The position numbers and the translations under genes are program-made. A model generated the notes under the pieces. The model had not been told where the DNA came from, did no database searches, and saw only the letters and a program-made list of their open reading frames with translations. 64,000 nt of DNA, taken from contig NW_023998431.1 of NCBI RefSeq assembly GCF_014805625.2, positions 550,687 to 614,686 on the forward strand. The letters run 5' to 3'. Below, one piece after another: positions 51,050 to 61,934 of this stretch. The DNA comes from Glossina fuscipes. Its lineage: Eukaryota > Arthropoda > Insecta > Diptera > Glossinidae. The number at the start of each line of letters is the position of its first letter. Position 1 is the stretch's first letter.

Positions 51050-51450
51050 TTGATGTGAAACTACTACTATCGACCAACTTTCATTAGAAAACGTTAAAAA
51101 TTAGTCTTTTTTATCTTATAAAAAGGGCGTTCAAAAAATTAACCTTTTCGATCCAAGTTTTCTACGTCGACATACCTTGCAAAAATTGTATTCCTGAACG
51201 GTTTTCGTAGACAAATTTTGAAAATTGCAAATTTTTCTCATATCACGACTTTATCAAAATGAAGCATCATACGAGATGGGATCGTAAAACTGGTCAGATT
51301 TAAACCATTTTCAATAGGGTTTGTCCTTGGGCTAAAATACATCAATATACTAAAATCGCTAGTTGTAGATTAAATATACACCCAGGATGAACATCAGACA
51401 GACGAACAGATGGACAGAAAAGCTTAAATTAATGCAAAAAGTTACATTGA
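51050..51450 (-). repeat. Family 3 copy, inverted, possibly with array units
   Basis: The right part (about 51270-51440) has reversed forms of the family blocks: 'tggtcagatttaaaccattt' followed by 'tcaataggg', then 'gacagacgaacagatggaca'. The left part has 'gatccaagttttctacgtcg', similar to reversed array-unit sequence. It is diverged. Confidence 0.4.
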
Positions 51451-51454
51451 ATTG

Positions 51455-53238
51455 ATCGGTGTACTGAAAAGAGGAGCTACTTTAAGTACTTTTGGATATC
51501 ATACCAGTTCTAACAAACTCAATATACCCGGTAATCCACGCATTTTGGTAAACGATTTTCTTTTTGAATAATTTACGATGGAAATCTGTACCATTTAATA
51601 ATTTGAAAAATAAGTTTATAACGGTAACTGCGGGCCACATGGATCTATTTTTCGGAGCTCTCCGACATACATGATGTCTCATTTTTGATATTCTATTATC
51701 TATATTTTGATTTTTTCTCTTTCTTCGTTTTTATTGACTTAATAAATTATGCAAGCTTTCTGGGAAATCTATTGCATATTCTGGGAATAAATTGAAATTT
51801 TGGGCTTTTGCCTAAGCCTTCAAATAAGACTGGTAAGTTACCGCTTAATGCTTTTTCTGACAATTTTTAACAAACGCAATACATTAAGAGATGTTCTTAG
51901 AAAGTATTAAAGTTCAAAAGCGTTTCGAAGCAGAACTACGCTGAAGTATTGAAGTAAGCGAGCGCCCTTAAGACGACGGTTAAGCAGATATGAGGCTAAG
52001 ATCAATTCGAAAGCTGCGAATGCTTCTAAGGAGAAGCGAAAATTTGTGGATAAAGTTTTTGGTGTTGATCGTGAGAACGCGGCTATAGCATTTTATATAT
52101 AATATTTTTTCGACATTTTCTCTATTACTTTGCTATATGTAAAGTGCAAACGTACGTACGTGCACTCTGCGGTGACAGATGCAACAAAGCGCACACATTT
52201 GAGGATAAAACTGTGGAAATGTATTTTTATGGTCCTGGGATGCTCATAACGCATATCAAAACTTGGAAAGTGTATTTCGCGAAACGTGTGATTTTTGACG
52301 CAAAACCTCCTACGATTTCCACATTCTTTTCATTCGAGATTTTCACAATAACTTCACAATAACGTTTCCTGGCGAAGGACGAAGAATATTTTTGATAAAT
52401 TCATTTAAGAATTTTTTTTATTAATCAAAAAAAGCCATGTCTTGGTGAAAAACTGATCTTTGTCACCCAAACACTTGCCAATCAACCAACAATCTGTTCT
52501 TTTTCTTTAATTCCGTTCGTTCGCCAACTGTAGACATTGATGACTAAACGTTTTTTTTTTTTTTTTTAGATCTTAACATACATATAAAAACGGTATAGGT
52601 TTCAGAGCCCCTTACGTTAAAAATGATTCACGAAAATGACTCCGGCGGAGTTGGCCTTTTTTACTATTTTTGAAAAATAATTTTGCTTTATATATATACA
52701 TATATACATATGCGCTCAATTATATTCTTCCATAAATTTTTCTTCCATCTCTAGAAAAATTTGCAAAAAACCCTTTTTTTTCACAATAGCTGCACAATAG
52801 CCTTCGCTAAAGCAATTTGTGGAGCGCGGTATTGTTGGTTCCTAGTTACTAAAGATCTAATGCCCGAATTGCGCGACTTGCTTCCAACCCCATTGTAACA
52901 TTGCCATTAATAATTTCTAAGCGCAATTGCAGATACGGGTTGTGTTCCATTGTAAAGAAAAGGCGGATAAGAAAATTCTATTTTTTGTAATATCCTTCAC
53001 CTCATACCAATCCATAAAAATTGTTAACAATGTCTGTTGGTTAGATTGAAACCAATTTTACATTGAACTTTTCATTGGCCGCACGAAAAGTTGTTTGCAA
53101 AACATTTTCTCCTATGAGCCATAAGCTGAATTTTTTCTGAATATGTTTATACGTTGATCACGCTCACACGTTTACTGGCGTTTTAAATGGGCATGAAACA
53201 CCTTTGCCTGAATTTTTTTTAACCGCTGCAGATTTTAA
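51455..53238. other. Non-coding stretch with one coding-like patch
   Basis: See the patch at 51953-52102. Otherwise there is only AT-rich sequence with a T run at about 52550. Confidence 0.4.
51953..52102 (+). other. Open segment of 49 codons with coding-like composition, no start codon
   Basis: Between two stops this frame reads a basic, mixed-composition peptide (it includes RRRLSRYEAKINSKAANASK, then KFVDKVFGVDREN). The patch is less AT-rich than its flanks. I do not recognise the family. It could be a transposon-derived fragment, a lost exon or chance. Confidence 0.2.
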
Positions 53239-53242
53239 CGTA

Positions 53243-53285
53243 ATTTTCAGGTGTTACCTGCGATCATTTTCAGGTGTTACCTGTG
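53243..53285 (+). repeat. Two-copy 23-bp tandem repeat
   Basis: 'attttcaggtgttacctg' occurs at 53243 and again at 53266, an exact 23-bp period. Confidence 0.85.
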
Positions 53286-53579
53286 GCCATTAATATTGCA
53301 ACCTCACTGTGTCGCAACCATGGCTTTTGTAGTCCTTTCTCATTTATGCCGACTTAAGAAATAAGTGACTTATTTATTTAATGATGGCGTAATTACTTTT
53401 TTAGAAAAATGACACGTTTATAAAAAGTAATGAGACTGTGTTTTTTTTTTTTAAATATTCGCGCTATTATATCGATGCATATATATATCATGTTAGTGCG
53501 GAATTATGTAACACTGAGAAGAGCATCAGAGAGATTCGCCTTTTATGACACAGATTTATGATTCAGAAAATGATTGCGA

Positions 53580-54540
53580 TTCTGCGCTTGTCTGTCCACC
53601 TGACTATCTGTTCATGTTTTTAGTTTTCAACCGGTAAGCCGCAATTTTTGAGATATTTTGATGAAACTTGGTACACTGGCGTGCTTTGACTCAAGAACGA
53701 ACTCTATTGAAAATTGGTCGGATCGGTCCACCTTTTCGACAGCTCGCCATATATCGTTTAATTTGTGAAAAATTATTACTATATGGAAAAATGTTCTTTT
53801 CGGCAAAAGTTGCTGAATAATCATCGTCTTTTGACGTTTCAAGTTGGCATGAGAAATTTTGTTCGACTGGGATCATTTTTCCAAACACGTCTCCCACAAT
53901 CGTTCCTACAAAAATTGAACCTTTGTACGATAGAAAAATTTCATTTTGAATATTTCGTAGTGAAAATTGGCTCGTAATACTAAATTGACGTAGAAATTAA
54001 TCTTATCGAATTTGGACCGCATACATCTATTTTTTGGATACCACTGCATATAAGGACACTCAGGAAACGTAAGCCCTTATATGCCAAAACGGCCTAATTG
54101 GCAATGTTTTGTAATGAAAATTTGTTCAGGGTAGTAATTTGACATAAAAATTAAATGAAGCAATTTGCACCACATGGGTTTATACAAGATTTTATGTGAA
54201 TAGTAAGCCCTTTAAAAGAAGGGTTGATTTTTAAATGTATTTTGACGGAAATGGTTAATAATAGCAAAGAAAAAAAAGAAAAATTAACATTAGGGAATTT
54301 GGAGCACAACGGTTAATTGTTTGGACCCTAACATATAGAGGGGTTCTCATGAAAAGCAAGCTCTTATATGGAAAAAAAAAAGTCTAATTTCTAGTTTTTT
54401 GTGACGGAAGCAGAAAATTAACACAATTTTTAGGAAGTAAATTAAGGTTGCCAAATTTGGATCGCATCATATGATCGACGGGTTTTCGTGACAAATGTCC
54501 ATTTGCAGGAAAATAATGTGTCATTTTTGTGTATATATTG
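53580..54540 (+). repeat. Family 3 element extended by a ~150-bp tandem array
   Basis: The head (53580-53770) has the family blocks in order: 'cttgtctgtccacctg', 'tgagatattttgatgaaac' with 'ttggtacactgg', and 'ggtcggatcggtccac'. It then runs into units that begin with a 'aatttgga.cgcac' type motif at 54011, 54163, 54298 and 54456, i.e. spacings of 152, 135 and 158 bp. Each unit also carries a 'tcatgaaaagcaagctctta' followed by 'tatgg' type segment and a 'ttttgtgacgga' type segment. Units differ by many substitutions and small indels, so the array is old. Open frames across it are short and frame-broken. No coding function is seen. Confidence 0.5.
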
Positions 54541-54544
54541 TTAC

Positions 54545-56995
54545 TAAGAGGAGTAAATAACTGAAGAGCGAAATGGTGTAGGCTATATAAAAATCGGCCT
54601 TGCTCGACTATTATGTCCTTGCTTGTTTTTTGGAAGGTCGGCATGACTGCTGCGAGCAGCTGACATAAATTTCGAAATACGTGCCCTGTTGGGTTAGTAA
54701 TAGAAACGTTTTGTTTTTTTTTTTTTCTTTTTTGCTTAAACAATCCTACTGTCAACGATTTTTAGAATTGAAAAATATGGTCAACAAAGAATTTGCATCA
54801 CATTTGTTTAGTTTGGTTTTAAATGGTACCAAATCATTTAATGAGGGTCGTAAAGAAATCAAGTAAGAAGACGGAGAGATTGTATGATATCATCATTATC
54901 ATCATTGTCATTATAATCATTATTATTATTAATATTGTTAGATGTTGTTATCGTTATCGCACTGTACGTTAATATATTTAGTAAATTGAAGACTTTCCAA
55001 ATTGTTATAGTAGCAAAAACATATATAGTTTTGATGTTTATTGCAAATTTGTGTTTGAGTTGAGTTGAGATTGAAAATAAAATTCGAGAAATTAACTCGA
55101 AATTTAATATAAAAATAAAAAGCTTTTCGATTACAACCATCAACCTCAACTACTGGCGAACACATCGACAAAATCAAAGAGCTTGTAATGGCCGTTCGTT
55201 GAAGATTCTTTGTACATATTGTTGGCATATGAAAAGAACCAATACAAACAGTTTTGAAAGACCATTTGGGCTTGGCTCGCTTATGTCTTCGTCTTGTTCC
55301 AAAAGTTATATGAAAAACAATATTGTGTTGAAGTGTCTATGGCCGATAATGATATAAAATGTATAATAACTGACGACAAATGAACCAAAATAAAAAAATA
55401 ACCACGCCAAAGCAATTCCAAAAGCAAGGTCATACGGACAGTTTTCTTTAACTATGTAGGCATTGTTACGAGGCAGAGAGTTTCTTTCAACTGACCAAAC
55501 AGTCAATAGTCTATTTAGCCTGTTTGCCTCGTTGACGCGAGTCAATCCATTACTATTTTATTCAAGCAAATGTCTTCCCGCAATCACCATATTCGCCCCA
55601 TCTGGCTCTGTCTGACTTATCCCTATTTCCCCGATTGAAATTGCAACTACAGGCATCGTTTTGACTCAATAGAAGTCACAGACAATAATGCGTTGGCCGT
55701 TTTGAATGCTATACCATTAACTGAGTGTAGTGAATGAATGAAAAGGTAATTGGAATAAGTGCATAAGGGGATTCTTTTAATCAATAAAATATTTCGGTTT
55801 GTTTTATTTACACAGTCCCGTTACTTTTTGTCGGTAGTAGCATGTGAAATTTTAGTAGGACTCCGTTCCGAAGTTTTTTTTTTTTTTTTGCCAAACTGAA
55901 TAAATCGTAATCGTTCGATAATGAATAAAAAAGTAAACTTGTTATCAGATGAAAATCCGTTTAAATTATTCGAGACTACCTTTCATTTGGTTTAAATTGG
56001 TCATAATTGGTTGAATATAATGGAGAACAAATGTTTCCCCAGCTAAATATAAATCACTTTAACTGATCATTCGTGACGTGGTTCATTTATTTTAAGATAG
56101 CAGTTAACGTAAGGAACGCAAAGCAAAAGAAAGGAAAATCAAAGAAACGAAACGAAAGAAAAGGATGCAAAAACAATAGCTTGTAATAACAATACTCAGT
56201 AACAAAATTTCATATACGTATATGTATACGTATACGTATACGTGACGACATTTCCCTTTTTTAAATAAATAGAAGAAAATAAAAATAAACATTTCCTTAA
56301 ATAGAATAAAAAAGGTAAGCAAAGAAAACATTTTGCTTTGAATAGAAATGTACGGTAGTGTACTGGCGATAACAGAGATAAAACAAATATGCATAAAATG
56401 GGAATGACGCACGCATATACACACTTATCTTTTTGCAATTTGCGAACATTTAAAATCATTCTTTGCTTTTGTACCTTTTCCCATATATCCAAAGATAAAT
56501 TCATAGACAATTTGTAAACAAATCAAACGTACAATAAGGTAAAGACGATTGCAACCTCTATTATTATCAAATATTAGATGTTTGGAAAAGCGATGCTCAA
56601 AGGTAACGGCAACAAAATCAAATCAGCTATCTATGCACACCGGCCCATACACAACATGCCACGACAGATATTGCAAGGACTTTATATTATTGACACGACG
56701 AACGTAATACTTTTTAAAATCGATTGCCAATAATGGATGGGCAATGACTCGCGTACACATTGCATTGCAATGTCAATAAAGACGGATCGAGAATGAATAG
56801 ATATAGTTGCACCATCTGAATCAAGTTAGTGTATTAGGGGTAGCCGTAAGCATTGAATTACTAGCAGAGAACTGGCTTTGGCTTTCGATGGCGATCATTA
56901 AAGAAGAAGGAAAACATATCAATTTTACAGATAATAAGATGGCGACGTTCCTACCTTAAGTGAATCATATTCGTCACATTGCATATTTTTTCATT
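54545..56995. other. AT-rich non-coding stretch
   Basis: Contains an imperfect (ATT/ATC)n tract at about 54889-54935, a T run at about 55876, and an alternating (TACGTA)n tract at about 56214-56243. Minus-strand frames of 96-106 codons are Phe/Ile/Tyr-rich and have no motif. Confidence 0.45.
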
Positions 56996-56999
56996 TTCA

Positions 57000-57195
57000 T
57001 GCGAGGTTTAATGCAACAGCGGCATGAAGATTAACAGCAGCCAACATTGGTTCAAAAGGATCGCTGCTGGTGATAATGATCTCTCTGAGAAGCCTCGAAG
57101 CGGATGATCAGATGAATATAATAATGACACTCTGAAACCTTTACTTTGCGGCCCATATGGTCAACTGTGCAAAGAGATCTACACGAATATCGGCA
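57000..57195 (+). pseudogene. Mariner transposase, N-terminal fragment
   Basis: In one frame this reads CEV, a stop, then SSQHWFKRIAAGDNDLSEKP and RSG, followed by a stop and NNDTLKPLL....CKEI.TNIG. This is the helix-turn-helix and linker region of mariner transposases (typical form: ICEVYG...C..WF.RF.SGD.DL.D.PRSGRP......LK.LL...REI...LG). The Arg of SGRP has become a stop. After about 57195 the similarity ends, and no catalytic domain or terminal repeat was found. It differs from the copy at 60.2 kb and is a separate truncated insertion. Confidence 0.8.
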
Positions 57196-57199
57196 GGCA

Positions 57200-57785
57200 T
57201 AGAGGTGAGAAATGTGCCCACCGCATCAACTGTCTGAGGCGAGGTCAGAAATTTGGCACTTCATTGCTAGGTAATTATGGACAATAATGTAATAAACTAA
57301 AAAATAAAAACGTGAATCTGCAACAAAGTTTTCTTTAAATATCAAAATAATTAATTACTTATTGGTCGCTCTACTAAGCATTTTATATACAGAGGACTCT
57401 TCCATAACACGATATTCTGCAATAGATTTTCACTCTAACACGAAAAAAAAAATTGCGGCAATCCTCTTATGACACGACACCTCTACATAACATAATTACG
57501 TGATTTTTCGTTTCTTAGCATTCCTTCGAAAATTACATTACGCACTATGCACACGCAATATCCGGGCATACTATGTTCTATGTACTATGTTCAAAATGAC
57601 GCTTTCTATCTATGTACATATTCGGTTTTTCATATTAAACTTGAGTTTAGTGGCGTTGTGTGTTAGAAGAGTTTAATCCGTGGAATAATTTTTTATTATT
57701 TAATTGCAGTTTGTGAATAAACTGTGAGACTAATAATTCTACACTGATACGCGTTCGAAATTATTATTACGAAAGCAAGTAAAAA
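57200..57785. other. AT-rich non-coding stretch
   Basis: No gene or repeat recognised. Confidence 0.45.
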
Positions 57786-57789
57786 CGCT

Positions 57790-58095
57790 AGAGTGGTATA
57801 CGGTCTACCATTAAATACCCTACACCAATCCGCTTAATATAGTTATTTATAAAACGAATTTTCGAAGTAAAATGTGCAGTGATCGAAAAGCTGGTCCGAT
57901 CTGAACAATTTTTAATAAAAAAAAAACGCGCGCCAGTATACGAAATTTTATCAAAATATTTCGAAAACTACTGCCTACTGGTTAAACACAAGACAACAAA
58001 GCGGATAGATGGACAAACAGACAACCTTAAATGGAGGCAGAGAGTTATTCTGAAAATCGATCAGTGTAATAAAAAGTAAGTACATCTGAAGCCCT
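57790..58095 (-). repeat. Family 3 interspersed repeat copy, inverted
   Basis: Starts 'gtatacggtctaccatt' and 'aaataccctacaccaatccg', matching the reversed tail of the 17.0 kb copy and the start of the 13.1 kb copy. Then come 'gatcgaaaagctggtccgat', 'ccagtatacgaaattttatc' and 'agatggacaaacagacaacc', each the reverse of a family block. It is non-coding. Confidence 0.6.
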
Positions 58096-58099
58096 TCCG

Positions 58100-59847
58100 G
58101 GCCTTGCATATATCCACACAAAAATTAGAGGAAGGCTTACGCTTAGCCCCTCGTCTGAAAGATGCTTAAAATTCAAAAGGGAACTGAAAAATTACTTGAA
58201 AGGACAAACAAACAAAGCAGGTTTACAGTTTCTTTCAAAAGGACTGAAAGTCTGTTAATTCTTTTTCTACGTTTCACATAATACACCTTTGCAAAAAAAA
58301 TCGTGTTATACGAAAGTTAACTGTACATACACATATATTGAGTTTTCATTAATTTTTGATTACAAGTAACGTACAAGTAATTTAAGTGTAATATAAACGA
58401 AGATTATCGGCTCAGTATGTATATTGTTCCGAGATACGATGTGCGATCATCAAAAATGTACGCATTCGAATATGAATTTGGATCGAATCACAAAATTGCC
58501 AAGTTGTCAGAAGATAACAGCAACACATGCAGCAACAGCTTGGCAGGAGAAGTTCGGTTTTAAGATACCATAGCCAGACATATGAATATTCTGGCCGTGT
58601 TTACTAGTTAGCGGACACTTGGAGTATCTAATGCTAACGAGTTTCAGTTCAAATTTATAATAAAAGCAATGAACAAAGAAAGCAACGAATCCAACTGCAT
58701 CTGTTGAGCGAATAAATGAACTCATTAATCCAAAGTGTTTAATTGTCCGTACTCAAAGAGAAAGGCCCGTACTCATTAAAAGACGATAATGGAATCGCAA
58801 ACGTATCGAAAAAAAACGCTAAATGAATTGGCAGCCATATTGGGACGTTGTGACTGGCCACTCACTTAGGCAAGTTGAGAATAAAACATAATAACGGCAG
58901 GTATGCAACAAGCAGAACTTTTGAAAGCCCACCGATCTGCAATCAAATTTATCGCTCCAACGGAACACAGCGTCTTTCTTCTTTGCATACGACAGTGTAT
59001 TTTTGCCATCATCCGTAGACGGCTAGAGTTCCTAAGAAATTAGTTCTTTATCGCAATGAGCCGAAATCCCACCTCTGTTGCAATTGTTGCAACTAAGCTG
59101 ACCTGCTTTCCGATCTCTTTACGATCAGCGAACTTAATAACTTTGTGCATTTACTTCTTTCAAAATCTACACAAATACGTCGAAAGCTCTTTTCGCGCAA
59201 ATCCACAAATAATTTTAAATTGATATTAAAAAGTGAATTCGAGTCGAAATGAGACAATGTTGCGGACTCTCCCGGATTGAATTAAGAAATATTAAGCAGT
59301 TAATATTGCATTCCAATGAGATTATATATCAGGATGGAAGGAGTGACTGAGATTTTTACTGATATATGACGGCGAAGGAACAAATAAATTTTCAATAAAT
59401 TGTTCAATTATTCAATCAAAAAATAGAAATCAACTAAAAATATTAAAAAAAAAAAAAAAAAAAAAGAACAGAAAAATTCATCAGAACTTTTCCACTCATC
59501 CAAGTGGCTTGTAGGTGTATCAGATTTTACGCTTTGCTAGAAAAGGAAAATTTTCAATTAGATTTTTCTATGAAAATTGACTGTATGTGTTTAGATTTCC
59601 GTTAACTATGGCGTTGTAAGTATATGACAACCGTTATGGTTAACAATGAAAATGAAAAATGTTTGTTCATGCTTTGAAAAAGAGGATGACGACAAATGGA
59701 AAAGGAGAGGAAGATCGGGAGTCAAACACGCCTAAAGAATATATAAACATATAACAACACGTGTATTTGAAGGTGCAGCAAGCACTTTATGTAGAGAATT
59801 ATTGCGCTACATAACCGACTGGGTTTATGTTCACATTATACGTTTAC

Positions 59848-59878
<31 letters not shown>

Positions 59879-60240
59879 TAAGTGAACGCAACTGACCATG
59901 GCTAACCACTTATACATTACTTTGCAGATTGAATGTTAAAGTTCGTTATGCAATTTCCCAACCATTTTCTGTTAAAGGTACCTCTTCTGCTGTTGTTGTA
60001 CAAACCAATTTGTGAAAAACTAACATCAACAATAACACTTTAGTTTCTATTAAAAACGTATATATATACAATATACAATTAAACGAAAACAGCCAGAAGT
60101 AGTCAAATATGTTTGCAAGGATTTAAGTTTGTCCAATTATAAAATTTCCGATGAAGGGAAAGAGAAAACGAGCCAGCGAGAATAGATTGGCGTTCATTAA
60201 CTGATTAATTACAAGAAATGAAATTTTTAATCAAATTCTA
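58100..60240. other. AT-rich non-coding stretch
   Basis: It holds a poly-A run at about 59444-59465 and a (TA)n tract at 59846-59881. No gene recognised. The 5' terminal repeat of the mariner at 60.24 kb should lie near its right end but was not identified. Confidence 0.45.
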
Positions 60241-60243
60241 ATC

Positions 60244-61075
60244 ATGGAACTCTCGAAATTTCAATCATTACTTTTGTGAGTTGATCTGAAGAAATCAGCT
60301 GCCAAGGCCAATGAAACCTTTTTAGAAGCTTAGGCTCACGCTGCTGCACGCAATTGTTGGTTTTGCTTTCAACAGGGGGATCAAAAACATTTGAAGACAG
60401 TGAATCGCAAGACTTATTGAACGAAAACGAAGCTCAAACTCTCATACAGCATAGCAGTTGATGATTAAAATGTTTCTAGACATTTATATGAAATTAGAAA
60501 GGACCGAAAGGATGGTAAATGGCTACCATAGGAAACGCGGCTTTATTGCTTGCCAGGCAGAAAAAGAAGAGTTTACTCTGGCGTATTGTGGCGAACGCAA
60601 GCGCAAAATGTCTTAGATTACTAAGAGAGCGATCTATATCACCGACACCGAAGCGGAATATTCATAGCCATAAAATAATGCTGTACGTATGATGGCATCA
60701 GGAAGATACGGTGTATCACGAGCTGCTAATACCGAACGAAACTGTTACTGCAGATGTCTACCAACGTCAGTTGAACAAATTGAAAGATGTATGGAAAAAA
60801 GAGCAGAAAGTGCGGTTAACAGTCGCAAAGTCATTCTCTTGCATGACAACGTTCGGCCACACCTTGTAAGAGTTGTGGAGGATACACTGTACTGTCAAGG
60901 GTACAGCGAACTCATCAGAAATCTGATTACCACTGGTTCCGATCGGTGCAGCATTACTTGGCTAGCATGCGGTTTCGAAATGCTGCAGAAGCGCGAAAAT
61001 GAGCCGACGATTGAATTACTGCTAAAACTGTGCCGTTCTTTCTTTGAAGAAAATGATGGAAAATATTTTGATTAA
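60244..61075 (+). pseudogene. Mariner transposase, nearly full-length but frame-broken
   Basis: Mariner transposase landmarks occur in order across several frames. An ATG at 60244 with KKSAAKANETFLEA and NCWF is the N-terminal helix-turn-helix part. A frame change leads to TFEDSESQDLLNENEAQT. NVSRHLYEIRKDRKDGKWLP (60469-60528) corresponds to SRHL..IGK...GKWVP. SLL.RIV follows, then ISPTPKRNIH and a WWHQ region with one Trp changed to stop, and YHELLIPNETV with DVYQRQLNKLK. VILLHDNVRPH carries the second catalytic Asp (codon 60845) and SDYHWFRSVQHYL the third (60925). It ends DGKYFD-stop. The first catalytic Asp (GDEKW) is not visible. The second-to-third Asp spacing is about 80 nt instead of about 105, implying a deletion and frameshift. 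It is clearly inactive. Confidence 0.88.
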
Positions 61076-61120
61076 TATATATTGTACCGATTTTTCCCAA
61101 TAAATGTATTTTTCAATTGA

Positions 61121-61930
61121 AACAAGTAGGAAAACTATATCCGAATCTTTTATACCCATCACCGTTATCCTATAAAAGACAAAGTCTGGTAAAAGAACTG
61201 CATTTTCATGTTCTACAATATGAAGTGGGCGCGGCTGACTTTCTCTATTTTCAAAATGAACAGAGATGTGGGCGTTGTAGGCGTGTCCTTGGGAAAGTTT
61301 AACTGCACAAATACTACACAGTTGCGCAGACAGACAAATGGACAGGCGGGCATGTTTATGTGCATTCCAAATTGAAAACTGGCCAAGAATTTATATACTT
61401 TTTAGGCTTGGTGTTTGAAGCTTGTTTCTGCGCCTTATAAAGATATTGAAAAAAAACTAAATTTTGATACACTATAATTTAGGGTACGCATGCTCAATTT
61501 TTTCCATTTTTATACAAGCACTGCAGTATCAGTCACAGAATGTGTGTTGCAATTTTTGTACATTTATCTGCTGTAGTTTACGAGGCATGAGCGATAAACC
61601 AATTCTTGATTTCTTTTAAAGGAAAAAGACATTCTCAGTTTACGTGGTACTGTAGATGGGCATTTCGAACTATTTGATCCATCTTTAATAACAACCTGCA
61701 TACAAGAACTATCAATCTTTTTGCCAAATTTGAAGTCGCTACCTTTATTTCTACGGCCTGGAGAACGTTTCCAACAGACATTACACAGATGGGCAGATGG
61801 ACATGCTTAAATTGTTTTAGAAATTGACGCTGATCAAGAATATATATACTTGTTGGGTGGTCACTGATGCTTGCTTCTGAGCGTTGCAAACGTTTTGACA
61901 AAATGAACCCTTCAACCTTCGATGATAGAT
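61121..61930 (-). mobile_element. DINE-1-like Helitron-type element, near full length, minus strand
   Basis: On the plus strand it opens with 'aacaagtaggaaaactatat' and 'ccgaatcttttatacccatc', the reverse of the 3' end of the 45.8 and 48.0 kb copies. It then has 'gtgggcgcggctgac' and 'gtgggcgttgtaggcgtgtc', reversed GCCACGCCCAC-type motifs typical of DINE-1. It ends with 'gttttgacaaaatgaaccc' and TTC..GATGATAG, the reverse of the 5' end. Reversed GTCY-type blocks at about 61325 and 61790 mark the two modules. It starts only 46 bp after the mariner stop codon and may have inserted into the mariner 3' end. It is non-coding; frames of 61 and 88 codons inside it are noise. Confidence 0.65.
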
Positions 61931-61934
61931 TTAA

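Noticed and set aside
55306..55545. Minus-strand frame with a hydrophobic stretch resembling a membrane segment
   Set aside because: AT-rich DNA yields hydrophobic peptides by chance, and no second segment or homologous motif was seen.
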